Shown here in pieces: positions 9,325 through 17,939 of a stretch of DNA of 33,073 bases (the first letter of the stretch is position 1; the number at the start of each line of letters is the position of its first letter). Where the stretch lies: positions 1 to 33,073 of the forward strand of contig CAJJCK010000109.1 in NCBI GenBank assembly GCA_905182675.1, read 5' to 3'. Under the pieces are notes generated by a model. It saw only the letters and a list, made by a program, of their open reading frames with translations, had not been told where the DNA came from and ran no database searches. The translations under genes and the position numbers were made by a program. The DNA is from an uncultured Cryomorphaceae bacterium. GTDB lineage: Bacteria > Bacteroidota > Bacteroidia > Flavobacteriales > Schleiferiaceae.

Positions 9325-9332
9325 CAAATATA
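9325..9332 (-). promoter_or_regulatory. Candidate -7 box for the S46 peptidase gene
   Basis: TATATTTG on the minus strand is an exact TAnnTTTG match. A TTG lies 15 bases upstream (9350-9348), slightly closer than usual. The predicted start point (about 9318-9321) falls inside the preceding terminator hairpin. Confidence 0.4.
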
Positions 9333-9390
9333 AGGTTTTCGATGCGTCAATTCCACCTAAAATGGTCAAAACAACATTGGAAATATCGTT

Positions 9391-10590
9391 TTACAGACCT
9401 AAAGCTTTCATTGGGTTACCTCCCATTAAAAATTCTTCAGGATTCTCTAAGGCTTCTTTCATCGCAACTAAAGTACCAACACTTTCACGTCCATCAATCA
9501 CGCGGTGATCATAGCTTAGGGCAACATACATCATGGGGCGAATTACTACCTCACCATTCTCAGCAATAGGACGCTGGATGATGTTATGCATTCCTAGAAT
9601 TGCACTTTGAGGTGGGTTAATAATAGGCGTGGATAGCATAGAGCCAAAAACTCCACCATTTGTTATGGTGAATGTTCCACCTGTCATCTCATCCAAGGTG
9701 ATTTTACCATCCCGTACTTTTGCAGCTAGTCGGCCAATTTCCTTTTCAACTCCTGCAAAATCCATCGTCTCTGCATTACGCAGAACGGGAACCATCAAGC
9801 CTTTAGGGCCGCTAACAGCTATACTGATGTCTACAAAATCATAGCTGATTAATTCATTACCGTCTATCATGCTGTTTGTAGCAGGATACATTTGCAATGC
9901 GCGCGTTGTAGCTAGAGTAAAGAAGCTCATAAAACCGAGCTTCACACCGTGCTTCTTAAAAAACTGATCTTTGTATTTATTACGAACATCAAAAATAGGC
10001 TTCATGTCCACCTCATTAAAGGTGGTCAGCATCGCCGTTTCATTCTTGACGCTCACCAATCTGCTTGCGAGTTTGCGTCGCAAACTGCTCATTTTCTTAC
10101 GTTCAGAATTGCGTTCGCCAGATCCTGCAGAACCCATAGAAGCGATTGCCTCTATGACGTCTGCCTTGGTTACACGGCCATCTTTTCCAGTGCCGTTAGG
10201 GACTTTAGCTCCTGACTCCGCCATCATTTTCTTCGCAGCTGGAGAGGCTGTACCGGTTGCATAGGTATCAGCCTGTGCAGCTGTAGGTGCTTGCTTTTCA
10301 GCTGTCGGAGCAGGGTTTGGTGCCGCCGCTGGAGCAGCTGAACCGTCTGGGCGAGGAGCGCTTGTGTCGATCAAGCAAACCACCTGGCCTACTTCAACGA
10401 CATCGCCTTCCTCAGCTTTCAAGGTGATGACACCTGCTTCTTCTGCGGGAAGTTCAAGAGTAGCCTTGTCAGAATCAACTTCTGCAACGGCTTGATCTTT
10501 TTCCACATAATCGCCATCACTGACTAACCATGTAGCTATTTCAACTTCTGTAATGGACTCGCCTGGTGAAGGCACTTTCATTTCTAACAT
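9391..10590 (-). CDS. odhB: Dihydrolipoyllysine succinyltransferase, E2 of 2-oxoglutarate dehydrogenase
   Basis: 399 aa with the E2 layout: one lipoyl domain (1-77, lipoylated K42 in DSDKATLE), an Ala/Pro linker (about 79-108), a peripheral-subunit binding domain ([12 protein letters not shown] to DVIEAI), a second linker and the catalytic acyltransferase domain ending with H362 and D366 in [12 protein letters not shown] single lipoyl domain and this C terminus fit the succinyl enzyme (SucB/OdhB) of the TCA cycle better than pyruvate E2, and adjacency to the E1 gene settles it. It starts 11 bp after the odhA stop and ends in a strong terminator. The E3 gene is not here. Confidence 0.96.
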   Translation of the reverse strand: MLEMKVPSPGESITEVEIATWLVSDGDYVEKDQAVAEVDSDKATLELPAEEAGVITLKAEEGDVVEVGQVVCLIDTSAPRPDGSAAPAAAPNPAPTAEKQAPTAAQADTYATGTASPAAKKMMAESGAKVPNGTGKDGRVTKADVIEAIASMGSAGSGERNSERKKMSSLRRKLASRLVSVKNETAMLTTFNEVDMKPIFDVRNKYKDQFFKKHGVKLGFMSFFTLATTRALQMYPATNSMIDGNELISYDFVDISIAVSGPKGLMVPVLRNAETMDFAGVEKEIGRLAAKVRDGKITLDEMTGGTFTITNGGVFGSMLSTPIINPPQSAILGMHNIIQRPIAENGEVVIRPMMYVALSYDHRVIDGRESVGTLVAMKEALENPEEFLMGGNPMKALGL

Positions 10591-10601
10591 ATCTCTATGG
10601 C

Positions 10602-13331
10602 TTAGATGCTAAATACTCGTTCAATTGTTTCGCGTTGACGCTGAAGGGCTATTTGATTAGATCCACTTGCTGTAGACGCACTCGGTACCGGTGACACTAA
10701 TGTCAACTTCTGATGCATCTGCCAAAACATGTAGGTCCAAGCGCCCATGTTGGCTGGCTCTTCTTGCGCCCAAATATATTGAGTTGCATTAGCATATTTT
10801 GCTGTTTCATCTTTGATTGCTATATCGTCAAGAGGGTAAAGCTGCTCTATACGCACAATAGCAACATCATTAGCCTCTAGTTTTTCTCTTTCCTCTAAGA
10901 GCTCGTAATACAGTTTTCCAGAACACAAAACCACTTTAGTTACCTCTGCTGGTACAACATCGTGGTCTGGAATAATGGGCTGAAAAGAACCATTTGCCAA
11001 CTCTTCCATAGTGCTTTTAACCCTTGGATGGCGCAACAAACTCTTTGGAGACATCACCACTAATGGACGGCGGAAGTGACGCTTTTGTTGTCTTCTTAAC
11101 AGATGATAGAAATTAGCAGGAGTTGTACAATTTACAACAGTCATGTTTTCCTGGGCACAAAGCTGCAAGAAACGTTCTAATCTTGCAGAGCTGTGCTCCG
11201 CACCTTGACCCTCATAACCATGCGGGAGAAGCAGTACCAATCCATTTTGAACTTTCCATTTGTCTTCTGCTGCTGCAATAAACTGGTCAATAATGATCTG
11301 AGCACCGTTTGCGAAATCACCAAACTGAGCTTCCCAAATAGTAAGCGTACCCGGGGTAACCATGGCATATCCATAATCAAAACCCATTACTGCATATTCA
11401 CTCAACAGTGAATTATAAATCGCAAAACGACCTTCCTTTCCTGGAAACTCATTAAGCAGACACACTTCCTGTCCACTGTCTTCCACCGTTAAGATAGCGT
11501 GACGGTGTGAGAAGGTTCCGCGCTCCACATCTTCTCCTGAAAAACGGACATTAAAGTCTTCTGCAAGAAGTGACCCGTAAGCTAAAAGCTCTGCCATTCC
11601 CCAATCCACGCTGTTGCGCTGTTTTGAAATTTGTTCGGCGCGGTCTTTCATTAGACGCTCCGTCTTGCGTAAGAATTTCTTGTCTTTAGGAAGCGTCGTA
11701 ATAAACGTTCCAATTTCACGAAGACGGTCTAAATCGAATGTAGTGTCTGTTGACAGAAGCATGTCGCCTGGATCCGCACCGGGATACCCTGTCCATTCCT
11801 CTTCCATGAAAGGAGTGATTACATTCCGTTGAATTCTTTTTGACTCGTCAAAATCTACTTCTAACATGGTCTTAAACTCGGATTGCATTTCATCAACCAT
11901 CTGCTTGTTTGCAATACCCTCAGATAATAATTTCTGCGTATAAATTTCACGCGGATTCATATGAGCAGCTATTGCTTTGTAAAGAATAGGTTGCGTGAAA
12001 CGAGGCTCGTCTCCTTCATTGTGCCCGTATTTACGGTAACACAAAAGATCTATAAACACATCACGTTCATATCGCTGGCGGTACTCTATCGCTAATCTCA
12101 TGGCGTGAACCAGTGCTTCTGGATCGTCCCCATTAATGTGGAGAACAGGAGCAAGAATTACTTTAGCAATATCCGTACAATAGGTTGAGGAGCGTGCGTC
12201 TTTATAGTTGGTGGTGAATCCCACCTGATTATTGATCACTATATGCAGAGTCCCGCCGGTTTTATAACCGTCTAGCATCTCCATTTGAATCGTTTCATAT
12301 ACAACTCCTTGAGCAGCTATAGCGGCATCTCCGTGAATGAGAATTGGCAGTACTTTATTGCCTTCAAAGTTATAATCCTTATTTATTTTTGCGCGTGTAA
12401 TACCCTCAACAACTGGGCCCACAGCCTCTAAGTGTGATGGGTTAGGTGCAATATTCATTTTAACCGAGTGGCCATCAATGGTTTCATGAACGGTGGTGTA
12501 ACCCAAATGGTACTTCACATCACCCTCAATAGTAACATCATCAAAAGCTTTACCCTCAAATTCCGAGAATATCTGTTCTCTAGGCTTTCCAAAAATGTTA
12601 GTTAACACATTCAACCTTCCACGATGCGCCATGCCCAAGACAAATTCCTTAACACCATGACGAGCTCCGTGATTGACGGCTTCATCTAATCCTGGAATAA
12701 GCGATTCAGCTCCCTCAATAGAAAAACGTTTTTGACCCACAAACTTGGTATTCAAAAACGACTCAAAACTGACCGCTTCGTTCAGTTTATGAAGGATGTG
12801 TTTCTTCTCTTTTGTGTTTAGTTTAGGTTGGTTGTCATCTTTATTGATCCAATTCTTAACCCAGTTTCGACGTTCATCGTTGCGAATATAATTGTATTCC
12901 ACACCTATGCTTTGACAATATATAAGCTCCAAATGCTGAATGATTTCGCGCAACTTACGCGGACCAGAAGCGCCTAACTCAGTGGCAGCATTGTATGATA
13001 TGTCAAGATGCTCTTTTGATAATCCAAAATTCTCCAGCGCTAAGGTGGGCTTATACTCTCTACGCTCACGAACAGGGTTGGTATGAGTAAACAAATGACC
13101 TCTGGAACGGTAGCCTTGAATAAGGTTAAGAACGTGAAACTCTTTGATCACTTCGTCAGGAGCGCCGGCTTCAATTAAATCTTCTTCTGAGTAGACCTCC
13201 TTCGCAAAGTCATACCCTTGGAAAAACGCCCTCCATCCAGGCTCAATGTCATCAGGATTTTTAAGATAGCTTTCGTACTGTTCATCTATGAACTGTGCGT
13301 GCACACTACCTAAAAATGAAAATCTGTCCAT
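10602..13331 (-). CDS. odhA: 2-oxoglutarate dehydrogenase E1 component
   Basis: 909 aa from ATG at 13331, normal for this thiamin-diphosphate enzyme, which decarboxylates 2-oxoglutarate and passes the succinyl group to OdhB. The N terminus has the E1o motif for binding the complex ([21 protein letters not shown], first 20 residues after the Met). Further on are [25 protein letters not shown], the cofactor segment [26 protein letters not shown] and the transketolase-like half with [17 protein letters not shown] at 13352 would add seven residues, but a -7-like box at 13354-13361 leaves no room, and the ATG-initiated N terminus matches the family. Operon with odhB. Confidence 0.96.
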   Translation of the reverse strand: MDRFSFLGSVHAQFIDEQYESYLKNPDDIEPGWRAFFQGYDFAKEVYSEEDLIEAGAPDEVIKEFHVLNLIQGYRSRGHLFTHTNPVRERREYKPTLALENFGLSKEHLDISYNAATELGASGPRKLREIIQHLELIYCQSIGVEYNYIRNDERRNWVKNWINKDDNQPKLNTKEKKHILHKLNEAVSFESFLNTKFVGQKRFSIEGAESLIPGLDEAVNHGARHGVKEFVLGMAHRGRLNVLTNIFGKPREQIFSEFEGKAFDDVTIEGDVKYHLGYTTVHETIDGHSVKMNIAPNPSHLEAVGPVVEGITRAKINKDYNFEGNKVLPILIHGDAAIAAQGVVYETIQMEMLDGYKTGGTLHIVINNQVGFTTNYKDARSSTYCTDIAKVILAPVLHINGDDPEALVHAMRLAIEYRQRYERDVFIDLLCYRKYGHNEGDEPRFTQPILYKAIAAHMNPREIYTQKLLSEGIANKQMVDEMQSEFKTMLEVDFDESKRIQRNVITPFMEEEWTGYPGADPGDMLLSTDTTFDLDRLREIGTFITTLPKDKKFLRKTERLMKDRAEQISKQRNSVDWGMAELLAYGSLLAEDFNVRFSGEDVERGTFSHRHAILTVEDSGQEVCLLNEFPGKEGRFAIYNSLLSEYAVMGFDYGYAMVTPGTLTIWEAQFGDFANGAQIIIDQFIAAAEDKWKVQNGLVLLLPHGYEGQGAEHSSARLERFLQLCAQENMTVVNCTTPANFYHLLRRQQKRHFRRPLVVMSPKSLLRHPRVKSTMEELANGSFQPIIPDHDVVPAEVTKVVLCSGKLYYELLEEREKLEANDVAIVRIEQLYPLDDIAIKDETAKYANATQYIWAQEEPANMGAWTYMFWQMHQKLTLVSPVPSASTASGSNQIALQRQRETIERVFSI

Positions 13332-13353
13332 TTCAATTTGTTGGAAATTCAAT

Positions 13354-13361
13354 CAAAAATA
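13354..13361 (-). promoter_or_regulatory. Candidate -7 box for odhAB
   Basis: TATTTTTG on the minus strand matches TAnnTTTG; a TTG lies 16 bases upstream (13380-13378). It would give a leader of about 15-20 bases before the ATG at 13331. Confidence 0.4.
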
Positions 13362-13446
13362 CAACACAAAACGTGGACAAGTATTGGATTGTGACAATAA
13401 TCATAGCGGCTTATCATATGGCGCAATTAACGCATAGCCGCATTTC

Positions 13447-13475
13447 AAAAAAAGCCCCGAAACGGGGCTTTTTTT
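13447..13475. terminator. Bidirectional terminator after the DUF2795 gene
   Basis: GCCCCG-AAA-CGGGGC stem extended by A/T pairs on both sides, with long T-runs on either strand. It abuts the DUF2795 stop (13476-13478) and separates that gene from the odhA promoter. Confidence 0.93.
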
Positions 13476-13700
13476 TTAATATTCTTCTTCGTTCCAAAGG
13501 AAATCTTCCTCGGAAGGATAGTCGGGCCAGATCTCTTCTATACCCTCATATGTTTCTTCTTCTTCTTCTTCAATAGCTTGTAGATTTTCTACAACTTCAA
13601 GAGGGGCACCCGTGCGAATAGCATAATCAATAAGCTCGTCACGAGTTGCAGGCCATGGGGCATCACTTAAATAGGATGCTAATTCTAAAGTCCAGTACAT
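13476..13700 (-). CDS. Small acidic DUF2795 domain protein
   Basis: 74 aa. The first ~43 residues (YWTLELASYLSDAPWPATRD, then ELIDYAIRTGAPLEVVENLQ) match the DUF2795 fold seen across Bacteroidota. The rest is strikingly acidic: EEEEEE at about 44-49, then EIWPDYPSEEDFLWNEEEY. No signal or membrane segment, so cytoplasmic. DUF2795 has no established biochemical role. It has its own well-formed promoter (13735-13764) and terminator, so it is a single-gene unit, which suggests an independently expressed, probably abundant small protein. Confidence 0.88.
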   Translation of the reverse strand: MYWTLELASYLSDAPWPATRDELIDYAIRTGAPLEVVENLQAIEEEEEETYEGIEEIWPDYPSEEDFLWNEEEY

Positions 13701-13734
13701 AATTTATATCGAACGTTTAATTCTTTATTTCGTG

Positions 13735-13764
13735 CAAATGTAGTTTTTTAGTTCACTTGTGCAA
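13735..13764 (-). promoter_or_regulatory. Bacteroidota sigma-A type promoter of the DUF2795 gene
   Basis: On the minus strand TTG (13764-13762), 19 bases, then TACATTTG (13742-13735). Both boxes and the spacing match the TTG-N17-23-TAnnTTTG consensus. Expected start near 13729, giving a ~29-base leader. The best promoter match in the window. Confidence 0.7.
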
Positions 13765-13788
13765 CTTCTTTGCTTAAAATGTAACCTC

Positions 13789-14331
13789 CTAATAATTAGG
13801 AGTCCAAACTACCTCATCCAATCCTTCTGTATATAGAACGTATCTCGCTTGAACAAACAGGAAGTCTGAGAGCCTATTTAGAAACAGTGGTATTTCGGTC
13901 TTTACCTCGACCTGCTCTGACAAAGCCACTATGAGGCGTTCGCTTCTTCTACAGATAGTACGCGCCACATGACACATAGATGATGCCTTCGAGCCACTTG
14001 GAAGGATAAAATTCTTGAGCTCCGGTAATTTTTGACTCCAACGGTCTATCTGGGTTTCAAGTTCCTTAACCAGTGATGAACTGATCTGCGGCATGGGAAA
14101 TGAAGCTTTTCCATCCAGCGCTAAATACGACCCCATGGAAAACAACTCTGATTGAATCTCTTGTATCAAAGGAAAGCAGCCCGAAGGAACCTCCGCTGAA
14201 ACAAGGCCTAGCCATGAGTTCAATTCATCAAGCGTACCATATGCTTCTAATCGCAAGTCCGACTTAGACACCCTAGTGCCGGTAAGTAATGAGGTGGTCC
14301 CCTTATCTCCTGTTTTTGTGTAGATTTTCAC
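13789..14331 (-). CDS. PduO-type cob(I)alamin adenosyltransferase
   Basis: 180 aa. It transfers the adenosyl group of ATP to cob(I)alamin, making coenzyme B12. The family's ATP-binding N terminus YTKTGDKGTTSLLTG (4-18), the LDELNSWLG segment, the signature FILPSGSKASSMCHVARTIC and RRSER (128-132) and LNRLSDFLFVQARY (151-164) are all present, so it should be active. The start is a GTG whose first G is the last base of the purF stop TAG, suggesting translational coupling. Typical clients such as methylmalonyl-CoA mutase are not in the window. The cofactor link to purine synthesis is not obvious; the pairing may simply be local operon structure. Confidence 0.93.
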   Translation of the reverse strand: MKIYTKTGDKGTTSLLTGTRVSKSDLRLEAYGTLDELNSWLGLVSAEVPSGCFPLIQEIQSELFSMGSYLALDGKASFPMPQISSSLVKELETQIDRWSQKLPELKNFILPSGSKASSMCHVARTICRRSERLIVALSEQVEVKTEIPLFLNRLSDFLFVQARYVLYTEGLDEVVWTPNY

Positions 14332-16226
14332 TAGTAGGCGCGTTCGTTTCTCTTTTCAACGTAGAAAATAAAGCTCTTGTTCACGACTCTGTTTCCTCCT
14401 TCGGTTGGATAGTTTCCTGTGAAGTACCAATCCCCTGGATGGTTTGGACAGCTCTTGTGAAGGTCTTCAATGTCTTGATAAACGATGCTAACTTTCGCTC
14501 TTACCTCAGGTGGCGTCAACAGTTCAGCAATCTTGTCGCTGATTTCTACCGCAGTAAATGGCTCGTAAATTTCTTTTACAAAGTTCTTGATCTCACCGTC
14601 TGGCATCGCCTCTTGGGCTTTACACTTTTGGTAGATTTCTTCTATTAAATAAGATCGACCTGATTCTGTCAAAAGCGCTACCGCAGCGCGAAAGGCAATG
14701 AAATCACCCATTCGAGCCATATCTATGCCGTAGCAGTCAGGATAACGTATTTGTGGCGCAGAAGAGGCAACTATAATATGCTTGGGGGACAATCTGTCAA
14801 ATATTTTAAGGATACTTTGCTTTAGCGTGGTACCTCTAACAATACTATCATCTATTGCAACCAAATTATCATTAGGTCCAACAGATCCGTGGGTGATGTC
14901 ATAAACATGACTGACTAATTCATCTCTAGTACTGTCTTCTGCAATAAACGTACGCAGTTTCACGTCTTTCCACGCTACTTTTTCCACCCTTGGTCTAATA
15001 GATAGAATTTCCTTTAGTTGGTCATCCGTTGGGTTACCGAGCGCCTTTATTCTGTCAAATTTCATGTTGTTGAAATGGTCTTCCATTCCTTTCACAACAC
15101 CATAATAACTGACCTCAGCCGTATTTGGAATGAATGAAAATACCGTGTTCTCAACGTCTCCTTCCACTTTCTCGACCAGTTTTGGGACCAATCGACGGCC
15201 CAACTCTATGCGTTCTTTATAAATATCTCTGTCGTTTCCTCTTGAGAAGTAAATACGCTCAAAAGAACACGCTTTATACTCAAGAGGCTCCTTAATCTGC
15301 TCTATAGAAACCTCACCATGGTGCTTTACGATTAATGCCGCACCAGGAGGAATCTCTGAAATAGCGTCTGTGGGTAGATTCATTGCTGACTGAATCACTG
15401 GACGCTCAGATGCCACTACAACAATTTCGTCGTCATAGTAATAAAAGGCAGGACGAACACCTGCAGGATCACGTAACACAAATGAATCTCCGTGTCCCAT
15501 CATTCCTGCCATGGCATAACCACCGTCCCATTTTTTCGAAGCACTTTTAAGAACACCTGCAACATCTAGTCTCCTGGCAATTTCAGCAGTCGCCTCTTTT
15601 TTACTAAAGCCTTCTTCTTTTAATTCATAGTACAAACGATCATTCTCCTCATCCAGGAAATGGCCAATTTTCTCCATGATCGTAACCGTATCTGCTTTTT
15701 CTTTTGGGTGTTGTCCAAGCTCAACTAATTCAGAGAAAAGCTCGTCAACATTAGTCATATTGAAGTTACCTGCAACAATTAAATTACGAGTTGGCCAATT
15801 GTTTTGACGCAAAAACGGGTGACATGCCTCTATGGTGTTTCCACCATAAGTTCCGTAACGCAAATGGCCTAAAAACACTTCTCCTGTAAAGGGAAGATTT
15901 TTCTTTAACCAGGGTACGTCTTTCAATAAATCCGTGTTCGTGCCAATTCCTTCGGCTATTCTGCCTTGAATTTTCCCGAAAATGTCTCCAATACTATTAG
16001 GATCTACACTGCGGTACCTGGAGATATAACGCGTACCAGGATCCATATTGAGCTTTATATTCGCTATACCAGCACCATCTTGACCACGATTGCGCTGTTT
16101 CTCCATCAGAAGATACATTTTGTTCAGGCCGTAGAAAGCAGTGCCGTACTTCTCAACGTAGTACTCTAGAGGTTTTCTGAGTCTTACAAATGCAAGTCCA
16201 CATTCGTGTTTGATCGCGTCACTCAT
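14331..16226 (-). CDS. purF: Amidophosphoribosyltransferase, long Bacteroidota form
   Basis: 631 aa from the ATG at 16226; the frame also has a TTG at 16277, but MSDAIKHECGLA is the usual N terminus of this family. PurF makes 5-phosphoribosylamine from PRPP and glutamine, the first step of purine synthesis. C9 in HECG is the expected N-terminal nucleophile after removal of a short propeptide. The class II glutaminase half has NRGQDGAG and HLRYGTYGG. The phosphoribosyltransferase half has the PRPP loop AIDDSIVRGTTLKQS, and the C terminus reads GGNRVVNKSF to RAY. About 120 residues longer than E. coli PurF, as in other Bacteroidota. It lies 57 bp after the ACMS decarboxylase gene and overlaps the adenosyltransferase. 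Confidence 0.92.
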   Translation of the reverse strand: MSDAIKHECGLAFVRLRKPLEYYVEKYGTAFYGLNKMYLLMEKQRNRGQDGAGIANIKLNMDPGTRYISRYRSVDPNSIGDIFGKIQGRIAEGIGTNTDLLKDVPWLKKNLPFTGEVFLGHLRYGTYGGNTIEACHPFLRQNNWPTRNLIVAGNFNMTNVDELFSELVELGQHPKEKADTVTIMEKIGHFLDEENDRLYYELKEEGFSKKEATAEIARRLDVAGVLKSASKKWDGGYAMAGMMGHGDSFVLRDPAGVRPAFYYYDDEIVVVASERPVIQSAMNLPTDAISEIPPGAALIVKHHGEVSIEQIKEPLEYKACSFERIYFSRGNDRDIYKERIELGRRLVPKLVEKVEGDVENTVFSFIPNTAEVSYYGVVKGMEDHFNNMKFDRIKALGNPTDDQLKEILSIRPRVEKVAWKDVKLRTFIAEDSTRDELVSHVYDITHGSVGPNDNLVAIDDSIVRGTTLKQSILKIFDRLSPKHIIVASSAPQIRYPDCYGIDMARMGDFIAFRAAVALLTESGRSYLIEEIYQKCKAQEAMPDGEIKNFVKEIYEPFTAVEISDKIAELLTPPEVRAKVSIVYQDIEDLHKSCPNHPGDWYFTGNYPTEGGNRVVNKSFIFYVEKRNERAY

Positions 16227-16283
16227 AGAAGGAAAATTGTAAGTGGTGAAATTACCATAATTCACTGCCGTTATCAATAATGT

Positions 16284-17312
16284 TTATAGGAATTGCTGGA
16301 GGTCTAAATTCAACCACTCGAGTGCCGCTCCATGCAGCAACTTTCCCTTTCGCTCTTCACTCCACGGCATACTGCCAATAAGCTTTCCAGGCTCTAACTC
16401 GCCTAGTGGAAATGGATAGTCTGTGCCCAGAGCAACCCTGTTCTCACCTACCATTTCGACAATATGATCGAGCATTTTTTGATCATGAACCAGTGAGTCT
16501 AACCAAAATTGGCCTAAATACTTCTCTGGTGAAACAGGATTATCTATAGCTACAAGATCCGGACGTACATCAAAACCGTGCTTTATCCTACCCAATGTTG
16601 CGGGGAAAGATCCACCACCATGGGCAATAGCAATGCGAAGATTTGGCAGTCGCTCAAAGACGCCGCCAAATATCAAAGAACATATAGCAAGAGAGCTTTC
16701 AGCAGGCATACCAACCAACCAAGGCAACCAGTATTTGGGCATTTTTTCCTTTGCCATCATGTCCCAGGGATGAACGAAAACAGCCATATCTAAATCTTGA
16801 CAAGCTTCAAAAAATGGGAACAACTCTGGGGCATCTAGGTTCCAATCATTCACGTGTGTTCCAATCTCAATACCTTTTAGTCCAATTTCCTTGCACCTCC
16901 TTAGCTCTTGAATAGCTAACTCAGGACTCTGCATAGGTACTGTTCCAAGGCCCACAAATCGCTTAGGCTGTTTCACGCAAATCTCGGCAATGTGGTCATT
17001 TATAAACCTCGCTACCTCTAGCGTGTCTTTGGGCTTTGCCCAATAACTAAACATCACAGGCACCGTTGAAAGTACCTGCACGTCCACGCTGTGCTGTTCA
17101 CAGTCTAACAAGCGTACAGAAGGATCCCAGCAATTTGCCCCTACCTCTCTGAAAAAGGTTTCATCTTTCATCATTCTCGCGCAAGACGGCATATGATGGT
17201 CTAGTGATATAAAGCCCCCATAACCAAACCTTTCGCGGAAATTCGGAATATCTCTTGGGAGTATATGGGTATGAATATCTACCGTAAAATTTCTTGAGGT
17301 CACCTCACACAT
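16284..17312 (-). CDS. 2-amino-3-carboxymuconate-6-semialdehyde decarboxylase (ACMSD)
   Basis: 342 aa amidohydrolase-fold decarboxylase. It converts ACMS to 2-aminomuconate semialdehyde, diverting it from quinolinate. The zinc ligands are in place: H14 and H16 in VDIHTHILP, H181 in FVHPWDM and D298 in LGTDYPFPLGE, with the catalytic-region H231 in AHGGG. Offsets between these match bacterial ACMSD (NbaD). The start is ATG at 17312, 2 bp after the stop of the 3-hydroxyanthranilate dioxygenase gene, the preceding step of the pathway, so the two are certainly co-transcribed. Confidence in function is high because of both motifs and context. Confidence 0.94.
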   Translation of the reverse strand: MCEVTSRNFTVDIHTHILPRDIPNFRERFGYGGFISLDHHMPSCARMMKDETFFREVGANCWDPSVRLLDCEQHSVDVQVLSTVPVMFSYWAKPKDTLEVARFINDHIAEICVKQPKRFVGLGTVPMQSPELAIQELRRCKEIGLKGIEIGTHVNDWNLDAPELFPFFEACQDLDMAVFVHPWDMMAKEKMPKYWLPWLVGMPAESSLAICSLIFGGVFERLPNLRIAIAHGGGSFPATLGRIKHGFDVRPDLVAIDNPVSPEKYLGQFWLDSLVHDQKMLDHIVEMVGENRVALGTDYPFPLGELEPGKLIGSMPWSEERKGKLLHGAALEWLNLDLQQFL

Positions 17313-17314
17313 AC

Positions 17315-17845
17315 TTAAATAAATCTTGAATCAGCCTCCATGACTTGGTGGCAACTATTACACGTCCTAAGATCATGACTCGCGTAATATTCTTTGAATT
17401 TTGGCAGGAACTCATTTTCAATGTCCTTGAGTTCAAAAAACGTCTCATGTAGCTTTTCGTTGCATGAATCACAGAACCACATTAAGCCATCCGTAAAGCC
17501 ACGCCCTTGACGTACACGTTCAATGACCAAGCCCAAACTTCCCTCGTGACGAATAGGACTGTGTGGTGTTTTTGCTGGAACGACCATCATATCTCCTGGC
17601 CCCAGTTCCAATGTTTCCGCCTTGCCATTTACCTGAACCTTAACCGTAATATGGCCTTCAAGTTGATAGAAAAATTCCTCCGTCTCGTTATAGTGGTAAT
17701 CCTTACGAGCATTTGGACCCGCAACCACCATCACGATGAAATCATCGCTGTCTGGCGTCAGGTTTTTATTAGCAACAGGAGGCTTGAGCAGATGTCTGTT
17801 CTCGTCCAGCCACTTTTGGAAATTAAAAGGCTTCAATAATGACAT
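17315..17845 (-). CDS. 3-hydroxyanthranilate 3,4-dioxygenase
   Basis: 176 aa single-cupin Fe(II) dioxygenase that opens the ring of 3-hydroxyanthranilate to give ACMS. Iron ligands H51, E57 (in DYHYNETEEFFYQLEG) and H95 (in KTPHSPIRH) are present, as are substrate-binding R47 and R99. The bacterial-type rubredoxin-like second metal site is intact: C125 and C128 in CDSC, C162 and C165 in CNSC. These positions match the structurally studied bacterial enzyme of the same length (NbaC type). First gene of the leftward unit, divergent from the aldehyde dehydrogenase across a 94-bp gap. Confidence 0.96.
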   Translation of the reverse strand: MSLLKPFNFQKWLDENRHLLKPPVANKNLTPDSDDFIVMVVAGPNARKDYHYNETEEFFYQLEGHITVKVQVNGKAETLELGPGDMMVVPAKTPHSPIRHEGSLGLVIERVRQGRGFTDGLMWFCDSCNEKLHETFFELKDIENEFLPKFKEYYASHDLRTCNSCHQVMEADSRFI

Positions 17846-17939
17846 GAGTGTTGAGTTTAAAGCGACAAGTTAGGGAAATTCGTGGTTGATGTGCAGGCAG
17901 TGTTTGGCTTGCGTATCTTCGTAGGAACAGATTGACCTT
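17846..17939. promoter_or_regulatory. Divergent control region of the kynurenine-pathway genes
   Basis: The 94-bp gap between the two divergent pathway units must hold both promoters. No exact TAnnTTTG box is visible; the closest matches are TATCTTCG on the plus strand (about 17916-17923) and TAACTTGT on the minus strand. No clear operator palindrome is seen. Confidence 0.4.

Noticed and set aside
10285-10360. Ala/Pro-rich low-complexity tract in odhB as a repeat element
   Set aside because: It is the normal flexible linker after the lipoyl domain of E2 proteins.
11177-11411. Short open frames on both strands inside odhA
   Set aside because: They are shadows of a gene with continuous family motifs.
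13295-13576. A rightward open frame across the odhA start and the DUF2795 terminator
   Set aside because: It runs through a promoter region, a terminator and antisense to two real genes; composition is not protein-like.
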